Position numbers and translations under genes: made by a program
The notes under the pieces: generated by a model
The model's input: only the letters and a program-made list of their open reading frames with translations
The model's database searches: none
Told to the model about the DNA's origin: nothing
In this document: piece by piece, positions 15,371-23,124 of the stretch
Numbering within the stretch: the first letter of the stretch is position 1
Layout of the letters: each line of letters begins with the position of its first letter
Assembly: GCA_026713865.1 (NCBI GenBank)
Contig: JAPONQ010000002.1
Location: forward strand, 1 to 59,184
Length of the DNA stretch: 59,184 nucleotides
Direction: 5' to 3'
Origin: Chloroflexota bacterium
GTDB taxonomy: Bacteria; Chloroflexota; Dehalococcoidia; UBA2979

Positions 15371-16729
15371 GTGTCATCGATCCTCGAGCGCTACGAGGCG
15401 CAGCACCCCGGCTCCCGGCGGCTCGCCGCGCGGGCCGGCCGCCTCTTCCCCACCGGCGTCACGCACGACCTCCGTGCCTTCTCCCCCTTCCCTCTCTACG
15501 TCGAGCGCGCCGAGGGTGCCCGCAAGTGGGACGTCGACGGACATGAGCTCGTCGACTACATCGGCGGCCACGGGGCGCTGCTGCTCGGGCACAACCGGCC
15601 CGAGGTGATGGAGGCGTCGCGACGGGCGCTCGCGGAGGGGACGCACTTCGGCTCCTCCCACCTGCGCGAGGTCGAGTGGGCGGAGCAGGTGCTCGCCATG
15701 GTGCCGTGCGCCGAGCGCCTCCGGTTCACGAGCTCCGGCACCGAGGCGACGATGATGGCGCTTCGGCTCGCGCGGGCCTATACCGGCCGGGAGCACGTCG
15801 TCAAGCTCGCCGAGCATTTCCACGGCTGGCACGACCTCGTGACGGGACGCGCCACAGCCGACGACCCGAGACCCGGGTCCCCGGGCGTCCCGGAGGGGTT
15901 CTTCGACTCGCTGACGGTGCTCCCGTCGGGTGATGAGGCGGCGCTTCGCGAGCGGCTCGCCGCCCGCGACGTCGCCGCCGTGATCGTCGAGCCGACCGGC
16001 GCACACTGGGGACGCCATCCCCTCCCGGCCTCCTACCTGCACGCGGCGCGCGACGCCGCCGCCGAGACCGGCGCCCTGCTCATCCTCGACGAGGTCATCA
16101 CCGGCTTCCGGGTCGCGCCCGGGGGGGCGCAGGAGCGTTTCGGCCTCGTCCCCGATCTCTCCACTCACGCCAAGATCCTCGCCGGCGGCCTCCCCGGCGG
16201 CTGTGTGACCGGCCGCTCGGAGGTCCTCTCGATGCTCGAGATGCGCGACGGCGACGCCGACTGGAACCGGCGTCTCCGCGTCCACCACCCGGGCACGTTC
16301 AACGCCAACCCGGTCTCCGCCGCCGCCGGGACGGCGGCGCTTCGGCTGATCCAGGCGGGAGAGGAGACGCTGCGCGCCGACGAGAGCTGCTCGCGGCTGG
16401 TGCGCGAGCTCAACGCGCTCTTCGCGGAGCTCGACGCCCCGGCATCGGCGTGGGGCCTCTCATCGATGTGGCATCTCAACCTGGGAGCGCCCGGCGCCGG
16501 CCCGGTCCACCGCCCGGCCGACGTCGAATGGGACGCGCCCGGCGACCCGCCCGGCGTCGACTCCGAGCTCGAGCAGCCGCTCAAGTGCGCGCTCGCCACC
16601 CACGGCGTCGACCTGATGGGAACCGGCGGAATGGTCTCCTCCGCGCACGGCGACGCCGACATCGACCGCACGCTGGAGGCCTTCCGGCGCTCCCTCGGGG
16701 ATCTCCGCGCCGAGGGTCTGCTCGCCTAG
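15371..16729 (+). CDS. Class-III aminotransferase, glutamate-1-semialdehyde aminomutase-like
   Basis: 452 residues, PLP-dependent. Features in order: FPTGVTHDLRAFSPFPLYVE, substrate loop FGSSHLREVEWAEQVL, PLP phosphate site RFTSSGTEATMMALRLARAY, the FHGWHD segment, LLILDEVITGFR with the Asp that pairs with pyridine N, and the Schiff-base lysine in STHAKILAGGLPGGCVTG. FNANPVSAAAG follows. It resembles HemL, but haem-pathway neighbours are absent and it is slightly long, so a paralogous aminotransferase or aminomutase acting on another substrate is likelier. GTG 15371 has GGAGG at a proper distance. Confidence 0.85.
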   Translation: MSSILERYEAQHPGSRRLAARAGRLFPTGVTHDLRAFSPFPLYVERAEGARKWDVDGHELVDYIGGHGALLLGHNRPEVMEASRRALAEGTHFGSSHLREVEWAEQVLAMVPCAERLRFTSSGTEATMMALRLARAYTGREHVVKLAEHFHGWHDLVTGRATADDPRPGSPGVPEGFFDSLTVLPSGDEAALRERLAARDVAAVIVEPTGAHWGRHPLPASYLHAARDAAAETGALLILDEVITGFRVAPGGAQERFGLVPDLSTHAKILAGGLPGGCVTGRSEVLSMLEMRDGDADWNRRLRVHHPGTFNANPVSAAAGTAALRLIQAGEETLRADESCSRLVRELNALFAELDAPASAWGLSSMWHLNLGAPGAGPVHRPADVEWDAPGDPPGVDSELEQPLKCALATHGVDLMGTGGMVSSAHGDADIDRTLEAFRRSLGDLRAEGLLA

Positions 16730-16763
16730 GGCGCGGGAGCGGCCGGCCGGGGCGGAACTCCCC

Positions 16764-16814
16764 TTGCCGCATGCGCAAACGCATGCATAATAGATTGTGC
16801 CGGATCGCACAATC
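16764..16814 (+). promoter_or_regulatory. Promoter of XRE gene with two perfect palindromic operators
   Basis: TTGCCG (16764-16769) and CATAAT (16786-16791) form a promoter with a 16-nt spacer. Inside the spacer lies GCATGCG-CAAA-CGCATGC (16769-16786), a perfect 7-bp inverted repeat. Immediately downstream, over the expected start site, lies GATTGTGC-CGGATC-GCACAATC (16793-16814), a perfect 8-bp inverted repeat. The segment is far more AT-rich than its surroundings. Both sites would block RNA polymerase, consistent with autorepression by the HTH protein encoded next. Confidence 0.7.
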
Positions 16815-16855
16815 AGCAGGGTGCACCGCACTCCGGGGACGCGGAAGGGGTCGAC

Positions 16856-17203
16856 ATGAAGGCGAGCATCGGTACCGAGGCTGCGCGGCGGCGCGCCACC
16901 GGGCAGCGGATTCGCGAGTGGCGCCAGCGCCGCGCGCTCTCTCAGTCCACCGTCGCGCGCGCCGCCGACATCACGCAGGCATCGCTCTCCAACTACGAGA
17001 CCGGGAAGCGCGATCTCCCGCTCGCCACCCTGCTCAACCTCGCGGCGGCGCTCGACGTTCCGGTCGGCGACCTGATCTCGACGCCCGACGTGATCGTCGT
17101 GCGGGACTCGAGGCTCGGCTCCGCCGTCCACACCCTGACCAGGCGCCCCGACCTCGTCTCCGCCGTCACCGGAAACGAGGCGACCGCCGCCGCCGCCTCC
17201 TAG
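16856..17203 (+). CDS. XRE-family helix-turn-helix regulator
   Basis: 115 residues. HTH_3 domain at about 14-70: GQRIREWRQRRALSQSTVAR, then AADITQASLSNYETGKRDLP with the recognition helix, and LLNLAAALDVPVGDLIS. The C-terminal 40 residues (IVVRDSRLGSAVHTLTRR) are short and of no known fold. ATG 16856 has GGAAGGGG upstream. Two palindromes in its promoter suggest it binds as a dimer and controls itself. Which other genes it controls is not evident; the downstream MoxR operon has a separate promoter and two hairpins lie between. Confidence 0.87.
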   Translation: MKASIGTEAARRRATGQRIREWRQRRALSQSTVARAADITQASLSNYETGKRDLPLATLLNLAAALDVPVGDLISTPDVIVVRDSRLGSAVHTLTRRPDLVSAVTGNEATAAAAS

Positions 17204-17208
17204 GGACG

Positions 17209-17280
17209 CCGCCCGCCCCATCGGGCGGATACCCCGGCCTGGCCTCCCGCTCTCGCGCGCCGACCCCGGGCGCGCGAGAG
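17209..17280 (+). terminator. Two GC hairpins between XRE gene and MoxR operon
   Basis: The first hairpin is CCGCCCG-CCCCAT-CGGGCGG (17209-17228). The second is CTCTCGCGCGCC-GACCCCG-GGCGCGCGAGAG (17250-17280), a perfect 12-bp stem with a 7-nt loop. Neither is followed by a T-run, so termination would need other help. The second could also be a protein-binding palindrome. Confidence 0.5.
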
Positions 17281-17307
17281 TGACGCCGTGCCGCCTGGGC
17301 GCGCGCG

Positions 17308-17313
17308 TATACT
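17308..17313 (+). promoter_or_regulatory. -10 element of MoxR/VWA operon
   Basis: TATACT lies about 88 nt upstream of GTG 17401, directly after the 12-bp hairpin. No matching -35 is obvious. Confidence 0.45.
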
Positions 17314-17400
17314 CTCGGCGTAGAGGGCCGCGCCCCCGGCCGGCACGCGTGCGGCAACCCGGCGCGCGGCTCATCGCGCGCGGTGGGGAGGGTGCGGCCC

Positions 17401-18801
17401 GTGGTCGACCGCCGAGCCACGAACGTCCGGGAGCTGCGCGAGGCCGGCTACGAGACGCTGCCGGTGCGCGAGGAGCTGCGCCGCAACCTGATCGCGGGCC
17501 TGCGCGAGGGGCGCGAGTTCTTCCCCGGCATCGTCGGCTACGGCGAGACGGTGCTGCCCCGCCTCCAGAACGCGATCCTCTCGGCGCAGGACATCATCCT
17601 GCTCGGGGAGCGGGGCCAGGCGAAGACGCGGATCATCCGCGCTCTCACCGAGCTCCTCGATGAGTGGACGCCCGTGCTCGACGGCGTCGAGATCCCGGAG
17701 AACCCCTACGCCCCCATCAGCGCGCCGGGCCGCAGCCTCGTCGAGGAACTCGGCGAGAGCGCCCCCGTCCGCTGGATGCACCGAACCGAGCGCTACGCCG
17801 AGAAGCTCGCGACCCCCGACATCACGATCGCCGACCTCATCGGCGAGATCGACCCGATCAAGGTCGCCGAGGGGCGCTACCTCTCCGACGAGCTGACGAT
17901 GCACTACGGCCTGATCCCGCACACGAACCGCGGCATCTTCGCCATCAATGAGCTGCCCGACCTGGCCGAGCGCATCCAGGTGGGCCTGCTCACGGTGATG
18001 GAGGAGCGGGACATCCAGATCCGCGGACACAAGGTCCGTCTCCCCCTCGACGTCCTGATCGTCGCCACCGCCAACCCGGAGGACTACACGAACCGGGGCC
18101 GCATCATCACCCCCCTCAAGGACCGCTACGGTTCGCAGATCCGCACGCACTACCCGCAGGCCATCGAGGACGAGATCGCGATCATGGAGGCGGAGGGCCA
18201 CAGCTACCGCTCCGGCGAGTTCGAGGTCATCGTCCCCGAGCACATGAAGGAGATCGTGGCGGAGATCACGCGCCTCGCCCGCCGCTCGCCGGACGTCAAC
18301 CAGCGCTCCGGCGTCTCGGTGCGCGCCTCCGTCGCCAACTACGAGGCGCTGCTCGCCAACGCGCTCCGGCGCGCGATACGGCTCGGCGAGCGCGTCGTGG
18401 TCCCGCGCGTCTCCGACCTGCCGTTCGTGATGCCTTCGCTGCAGGGGAAGGTGGAGCTCGAGACCGTGGAGGAGGGCCGCGACGAGCAGGTGCTCGAGCG
18501 GCTGCTGCAGGGGGCCGTGGTGGCCGTCTTCAACCGCCACTGCTCGGTGAGCGACCTCGCCCCCGTGATCGACGCGTTCGCGGAGGGCGCGGCGGTCGAG
18601 ACCGGCGAGAACCTCCCGAGCGTGGCCTACGGGGCGCTGCTCGCCGACGTCGCGGGACTTCCCGATGCGGTCGATGAGGTCGCGCCCGGCGCGCCTCCCG
18701 CCGTTCGCGCCTCCGCCGTCGAGTTCCTGCTCGAGGGGCTCCACCTCAACAAGCGCCTCAACAAGGAGGCGCTCCCCGGCCGGACGCGGTACCGGGCCTA
18801 G
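17401..18801 (+). CDS. MoxR/magnesium-chelatase-like AAA+ ATPase
   Basis: 466 residues from GTG 17401, which has GGGGAGGG 8 nt upstream; GTG 17383 and 17392 lie too close to or within that site. Walker A region: LLGERGQAKTRIIRAL. The Walker B segment reads GIFAINELPDLAER, with Asn-Glu in place of Asp-Glu. TVMEERDIQIRGHKV and the sensor IVATANPEDYTNRGRI follow, as in ChlI/MoxR proteins. The next gene is a VWA protein starting 5 nt later, so this is a MoxR-VWA chaperone pair that probably remodels or loads a metal centre on an unknown client. No chelatase D or H subunit is present, so chlorophyll or B12 synthesis is not implied. Confidence 0.88.
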   Translation: MVDRRATNVRELREAGYETLPVREELRRNLIAGLREGREFFPGIVGYGETVLPRLQNAILSAQDIILLGERGQAKTRIIRALTELLDEWTPVLDGVEIPENPYAPISAPGRSLVEELGESAPVRWMHRTERYAEKLATPDITIADLIGEIDPIKVAEGRYLSDELTMHYGLIPHTNRGIFAINELPDLAERIQVGLLTVMEERDIQIRGHKVRLPLDVLIVATANPEDYTNRGRIITPLKDRYGSQIRTHYPQAIEDEIAIMEAEGHSYRSGEFEVIVPEHMKEIVAEITRLARRSPDVNQRSGVSVRASVANYEALLANALRRAIRLGERVVVPRVSDLPFVMPSLQGKVELETVEEGRDEQVLERLLQGAVVAVFNRHCSVSDLAPVIDAFAEGAAVETGENLPSVAYGALLADVAGLPDAVDEVAPGAPPAVRASAVEFLLEGLHLNKRLNKEALPGRTRYRA

Positions 18802-18805
18802 AGCC

Positions 18806-20944
18806 GTGGCGATCCGCTACCGGTACAGCGAGTGGGACGGCTCGCAGGAGTTGCCGTCGCTCGACGCCGACGGCGTGCTCGAGGCGCTCTCCGATGATCT
18901 CCTGAACTTCGGCGACCTCCAGCACGCGCTACGCAACATGCTGCAGCGCGGGATCCGCGGTGGGCCCGACGATCGCGTTCGCGGTCTGCGCGACCTGCTC
19001 CAGCGCCTGCGCGGCCAGCGCCGCGAGAGACTCGATCGCTTCGACCTCGGCGGCGTGATGGAGACGGTGCGCCGCGAGCTCGGGGAGCTGCTCGCGCTCG
19101 AGCGCGAGACGATCGAGCGCCGCCTCGCCGAGGCCGGCGCCGAAGCGGGACCCGACGCCCCCGATCCTGCGGAGCGGGCGGACGGCAAGCGTGACGGCGA
19201 CGGGGCCCGGGAGCCCGCGCCGGGAGCCGAGGGCGAGCCGCCCGGCGACGGGCAGGCGCGCGGTGACGACGAGGCCGACCTCGCCCGCATGCTGCGGCGC
19301 GTGGTGGAGCGCAAGCAGCGCTTCCTCGACGAACTGCCGCCGGATGCCCCCGGCCAGATCGGAGCGCTGCGCGACTACGAGTTCCTCAGCCCCGAGGCAC
19401 AGCACCGTTTCCAGGATCTGCTGCGCCAGCTGCGGGAAGGGATGGCCGAGTCCCTCTTCCGGGACGTCTCGAAGATGGTCGACGAGATGTCCGAGGGCGA
19501 CACCGAGCGCATGAAGCAGATGGTGCGCGACCTCAACGACATGCTGACCCAGCGCATGCGCGGCGAGGAGCCCGACTTCGACTCCTTCCTCGAGCGCTAC
19601 GGCGACATGTTCGGCGAGAACCCGCCCCGAAGCCTCGACGAGCTGATCGAGCAGCTGCAGGAGCAGGCGCGCGCGCTTCAGTCGCTGATGGAGTCGCTCC
19701 CGCCCGGACACCGCCAGCAGCTCGAGGGCCTGCTCTCGGAGAAGCTCGGCGACCGGGAGCTGCAGGCCGAACTCTTCGAGCTCGCGCAGAACCTGGAGTT
19801 CCTCTCCCCCTCCGGCGAGCGCGGGGCCAGCTCCTACCCCTTCCGCGGCGACGAGGAGCTCGACCTGCGGGCCGCCCTCGCGCTGATGGAGGAGATGCAC
19901 GAGATCGACGCGCTCGAGCGCGGCCTGGAGAAGGCGCAGTACGGGGGCGATCTCGACCAGGTCGATCGCGACGCGCTGCGCGAGCTGCTCGGGGACGACG
20001 CCGCCGAGGACCTCGACCGGCTGCAGGAGCTGCTCGACATGCTGGAGCGAGCCGGCTACCTGCGCCGCGACGGCGACGAGTGGGAGCTCACGCCGCGGGG
20101 CACGCGACTGATCGGTCAGAAGGCGCTGGCGGAGATCTACCAGCAGCTCCGGCGCTATGGCCTGGGCGACCACGCCCTCCCCACCGCCGGCCGGCACGGC
20201 GAGCGCACCGACGACACCAAGCCCTACGAGTTCGGCGATCCCTTCCACCTGCACATCGAGAGGACGGTGATGAACGCGCTGGAGCGCTCGGGGCCGAGCA
20301 CGCCGGTGCGGCTCGCCGCCGACGACTTCGCGATCTACCGCTCGGAGCAGCTGACGCAGACGGCGACGGTGATGATGGTCGACCTCTCCTGGTCGATGGC
20401 GCTGCGGGGCTCCTTTCAGGCGGCGAAGAAGGTGGCGCTCGCCCTTCACAACCTGATCGGCTCGCAGTACCCGCGTGACAGCCTCTACCTGATCGGGTTC
20501 TCGGCCTACGCCCGGGAGCTGCGACCCGAGGAGCTCCCCTACGTGCGCTGGGACGAGTCGGTGCTCGGCACCAACATGCACCACGCGCTGATGCTCGCCG
20601 AGCGGCTCCTGTCGCGCCATCGCGGCGGGACCAGGCAGATCCTGATGATCACCGACGGCGAGCCCACGGCGCACCTGGAGCGCGGCCGCTCGCGGTTCGC
20701 CTACCCGCCGAGCCCGGCGACCATCCGCGAGACGCTGAAGGCGGTCATGCGCGTCTCCCGGCGCGACATCACCATCAACACCTTCATGCTCGATCGCAGC
20801 TACTACCTCAAGGACTTCGTGAACCAGCTCGCCAAGATCAACGGCGGCCGCGTCTTCTACACGACGCCCGACCGGCTCGGCGAGTACATCCTCGTCGACT
20901 ACCTGCAGGGAAAGCGCCAGCGACTCTCGTCGCGCTCCTCGTAG
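18806..20944 (+). CDS. Large VWA-domain protein partnered with MoxR-type ATPase
   Basis: 712 residues from GTG 18806. The N-terminal 500 residues are charged and helical with acidic/Gln coiled-coil-like stretches (ELIEQLQEQARALQSLMESL) and a Gly/Asp/Glu linker at about 110-155. The C-terminal von Willebrand A domain (about 525-700) has MIDAS VDLSWSMALRG (DxSxS) and LMITDGEPTAH. It ends on YLQGKRQR. There is no signal peptide or membrane segment, so it is cytoplasmic. Pairing of an ATPase with a metal-binding VWA protein is the MoxR/VWA arrangement; the client is unknown. Confidence 0.87.
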   Translation: MAIRYRYSEWDGSQELPSLDADGVLEALSDDLLNFGDLQHALRNMLQRGIRGGPDDRVRGLRDLLQRLRGQRRERLDRFDLGGVMETVRRELGELLALERETIERRLAEAGAEAGPDAPDPAERADGKRDGDGAREPAPGAEGEPPGDGQARGDDEADLARMLRRVVERKQRFLDELPPDAPGQIGALRDYEFLSPEAQHRFQDLLRQLREGMAESLFRDVSKMVDEMSEGDTERMKQMVRDLNDMLTQRMRGEEPDFDSFLERYGDMFGENPPRSLDELIEQLQEQARALQSLMESLPPGHRQQLEGLLSEKLGDRELQAELFELAQNLEFLSPSGERGASSYPFRGDEELDLRAALALMEEMHEIDALERGLEKAQYGGDLDQVDRDALRELLGDDAAEDLDRLQELLDMLERAGYLRRDGDEWELTPRGTRLIGQKALAEIYQQLRRYGLGDHALPTAGRHGERTDDTKPYEFGDPFHLHIERTVMNALERSGPSTPVRLAADDFAIYRSEQLTQTATVMMVDLSWSMALRGSFQAAKKVALALHNLIGSQYPRDSLYLIGFSAYARELRPEELPYVRWDESVLGTNMHHALMLAERLLSRHRGGTRQILMITDGEPTAHLERGRSRFAYPPSPATIRETLKAVMRVSRRDITINTFMLDRSYYLKDFVNQLAKINGGRVFYTTPDRLGEYILVDYLQGKRQRLSSRSS

Positions 20945-20970
20945 GGCCGGACCGGTCCGAGGAGACCCGC

Positions 20971-20976
20971 TAAGCT
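20971..20976 (+). promoter_or_regulatory. -10 element of leaderless K+ channel gene
   Basis: TAAGCT, then CGCGGC, then ATG at 20983. The gap is six bases, as at the other leaderless genes here. Confidence 0.55.
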
Positions 20977-20982
20977 CGCGGC

Positions 20983-22008
20983 ATGCGACGCCTAGCGGGC
21001 CCCTTCGCCGCCCTCTGCCTGCTCTTCGCCGTCGGCACGGCGTGGTATGCCCTGGTCGAGGGCTTCGGGCTTCTCGAGGGCCTCTTCATGGTCGTGATCA
21101 CGCTCTCGACGGTCGGCTACCAGGAGGTGCGCCCGCTCGACGCCAGCGGGCAGATCTTCAGCATCCTCTTCATCCTCGGCGGCGTGGGACTGATGCTGTA
21201 CACGGCCGCCGCGATCGTGGAGCAGGTGATAGTCAGCGACGTTGTCGAGAGGCTCGGGGAGCGCCGATTGAGCCGGAGGTTGCGCCAGATGCGGGAACAC
21301 ATCGTCGTCTGCGGATTCGGCCGCGTCGGGCAGGAGGTCGCACGCGAACTCGGACGCCGCGACGAGACGCTCCTCATCATCGACCGGGACCGGGAGACCT
21401 GCGACCGCGCGCGCGCGGCCGGACACACCGCGCTCCAGGGCGATGCGACCGAGGAGGAGCTGCTCGAGCGAGCCGGGGTCGGGCGCGCCCGCGCCTTGAT
21501 CGCCGCCGCCGACTCCGACGCCGTCAACGCCTTCACCGTGCTCACGGCGCGCGCGCTCAACCCGGAGCTCTACATCATCGCCCGCGCCGGCAGCGTCTCC
21601 GGCGAGCACCGGCTCGGGACGGCGGGGGCGAACCGTGTCATCTCGCCGTACCGGATCGCCGGACGGCGGATGGCGCTTGCCGCCACCCAGCCCCTCATCC
21701 AGGAGATCGTCGATCTCTTCGCGGCGCACCGACCGGAGGCCGGGCAGCTCGTCGCCCAGCTCGGGATCGCGCCGGATGCCGAAGCTCTCTCCAGCGGCAC
21801 GATCGGCGACCTGCTCCCGCGCTCGCACCAGACACGCGTGCTCGGGGTGCTGCGCGCCGACGGCGCCTTCGCGGCGGCGCCGCCTCCCGAGACGGCGCTT
21901 GCTCCCGGCGACCGTCTGATGGTCTTCGGGAGCGAGTCGGAAATCCGGGAGATCGCGACGAGAATCGAGCGAACGGTCGAGGCCCAGGCCGACCCAGGTC
22001 CCGGCTAG
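20983..22008 (+). CDS. Two-TM potassium channel with RCK (TrkA-N/TrkA-C) domains
   Basis: 341 residues. The first helix is LAGPFAALCLLFAVGTAWYA, then pore helix and filter LSTVGYQEV, and a second helix IFSILFILGGVGLMLYTAAA. A cytoplasmic RCK region starts HIVVCGFGRVGQEVAREL (GxGxxG) with LLIIDRD as the acidic end of beta-2, and a TrkA-C domain fills about 245-330. This MthK-like layout gives a ligand-gated K+ channel. The filter is TVGYQE rather than TVGYGD. It is followed 47 nt later by a separately promoted lipid-kinase-like gene. Confidence 0.92.
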   Translation: MRRLAGPFAALCLLFAVGTAWYALVEGFGLLEGLFMVVITLSTVGYQEVRPLDASGQIFSILFILGGVGLMLYTAAAIVEQVIVSDVVERLGERRLSRRLRQMREHIVVCGFGRVGQEVARELGRRDETLLIIDRDRETCDRARAAGHTALQGDATEEELLERAGVGRARALIAAADSDAVNAFTVLTARALNPELYIIARAGSVSGEHRLGTAGANRVISPYRIAGRRMALAATQPLIQEIVDLFAAHRPEAGQLVAQLGIAPDAEALSSGTIGDLLPRSHQTRVLGVLRADGAFAAAPPPETALAPGDRLMVFGSESEIREIATRIERTVEAQADPGPG

Positions 22009-22043
22009 CGCAGCCGCGGTCCCCGGTCGCGTGCGGGCGACGC

Positions 22044-22049
22044 TACGAT
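22044..22049 (+). promoter_or_regulatory. -10 element of leaderless DAGK-like gene
   Basis: TACGAT, then CGCTCG, then ATG at 22056; six-base gap. Confidence 0.55.
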
Positions 22050-22055
22050 CGCTCG

Positions 22056-23081
22056 ATGAACGTTCACCCCGCCCGCGCTGATTCGGCGCGCCTCGCCTGG
22101 ATCATCCGCAACCCCGGGGCCCGCGCGGCGCCCTCCGAGAGCCGGCTCCGCGCTGCCGCCGGCCCGCTCCGCCGCCGCGGCTGGGAGGTGGAGATCCGCA
22201 GCACCGCCGCGCCCGGCGACGCGGAGTCCCTCGCGCGCGAGGCGCTCGCCGCCGGCGCCTCGACCGTCGTCGCGGCGGGCGGCGACGGCACGGTCCACGA
22301 GGTCGTCAACGCCCTCGCCGGAAGCGGCGGCGCCCTGGGCGTGATCCCTGCGGGCACGGCGAACGTCTGGGCCGGAGAGGTCGCGCTTCCACGCTCCCCG
22401 GAGCGTGCGCTTGCGCTGGTGGCGAGCGGCTGGCGGGCGCATCTCGACCTCGGCGAGGCGGCCCTGCCGGCCGGCGGCGGGCGGCGGCGCTTCCTGCTGA
22501 TGGCCGGCGCCGGCGTCGACGGCTCCGTGGTGCGTGCGATGCACGGCCGGCGTACCGCCAAGCGCCTGGGCGGCAGGGCCGCCTTCGGTCCCGCGATCGC
22601 CGCAACAGCGCTCGGCGCCCGGCCACTGCCCGTCCGCATCACCGCCGGCCGGCGCGAGCTGCATCGCGAGCTGTGGCTCGCGGTCTGCGGCAACACGCGG
22701 AGCTACACGGGCGTCCTCCAGCTGACCTCCGACGCGCGCGCCGACGACGGCGCGCTCGACCTGCTCCTGCTCTCGGGCGCCGGGCGGCGGAGGCAGGCCG
22801 CGCTCATCGCGCGCTCCCTCCGGGGGTCGCTGCACCGTCGCCGCGCGCCGGGCATCGACTACCTGCGCCGGCAGGCGCTGGCGATCGCGCTCGAGCCCGG
22901 GGCGGCGGCGCCCCTGGAGGTACAGGCCGACGGCGAACCCCTCGCGACCGTCCACCCCGGAGACGAGATCACCCTGCGCGCGCTCCCCGGCGCGCTCGTC
23001 GCCGTCCTGCCGCGCCGCCCCACGCCGCTGCTCGCCCGAAGCCCCGGCGCGCCTCGTGCCGCGCCGCACGCGGGACGCTGA
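22056..23081 (+). CDS. Diacylglycerol kinase-like (DAGK catalytic domain) protein
   Basis: 341 residues. LAWIIRNPGA is the first strand. VVAAGGDGTVHEVVNALAGS is the nucleotide-binding GGDGT motif, and LGVIPAGTANVWAGEVALP the following G-T-x-N motif. C-terminal LEVQADGEPL is the conserved DGE strand. The family phosphorylates diacylglycerol, sphingoid bases or other lipids such as undecaprenol. The substrate is not determinable. GTA-N-VWA replaces the common GTGNDFA, which leans towards the YegS/BmrU-like branch. It is convergent with recF. Confidence 0.9.
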   Translation: MNVHPARADSARLAWIIRNPGARAAPSESRLRAAAGPLRRRGWEVEIRSTAAPGDAESLAREALAAGASTVVAAGGDGTVHEVVNALAGSGGALGVIPAGTANVWAGEVALPRSPERALALVASGWRAHLDLGEAALPAGGGRRRFLLMAGAGVDGSVVRAMHGRRTAKRLGGRAAFGPAIAATALGARPLPVRITAGRRELHRELWLAVCGNTRSYTGVLQLTSDARADDGALDLLLLSGAGRRRQAALIARSLRGSLHRRRAPGIDYLRRQALAIALEPGAAAPLEVQADGEPLATVHPGDEITLRALPGALVAVLPRRPTPLLARSPGAPRAAPHAGR

Positions 23082-23124
23082 GGCCCGGCCGCGGAACCGA
23101 CGCGTATGCGCGCGCCCCTCGCCC

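Noticed and set aside
15371-16729. True HemL of the haem pathway
   Set aside because: The fold and active site fit the GSA aminomutase family, but no other haem gene is near and the length and substrate loop differ, so I kept the general aminotransferase call.
17401-20944. Magnesium or cobalt chelatase for chlorophyll or B12
   Set aside because: No H/CobN subunit is present. The ATPase and VWA protein pair is typical of MoxR/VWA chaperones.
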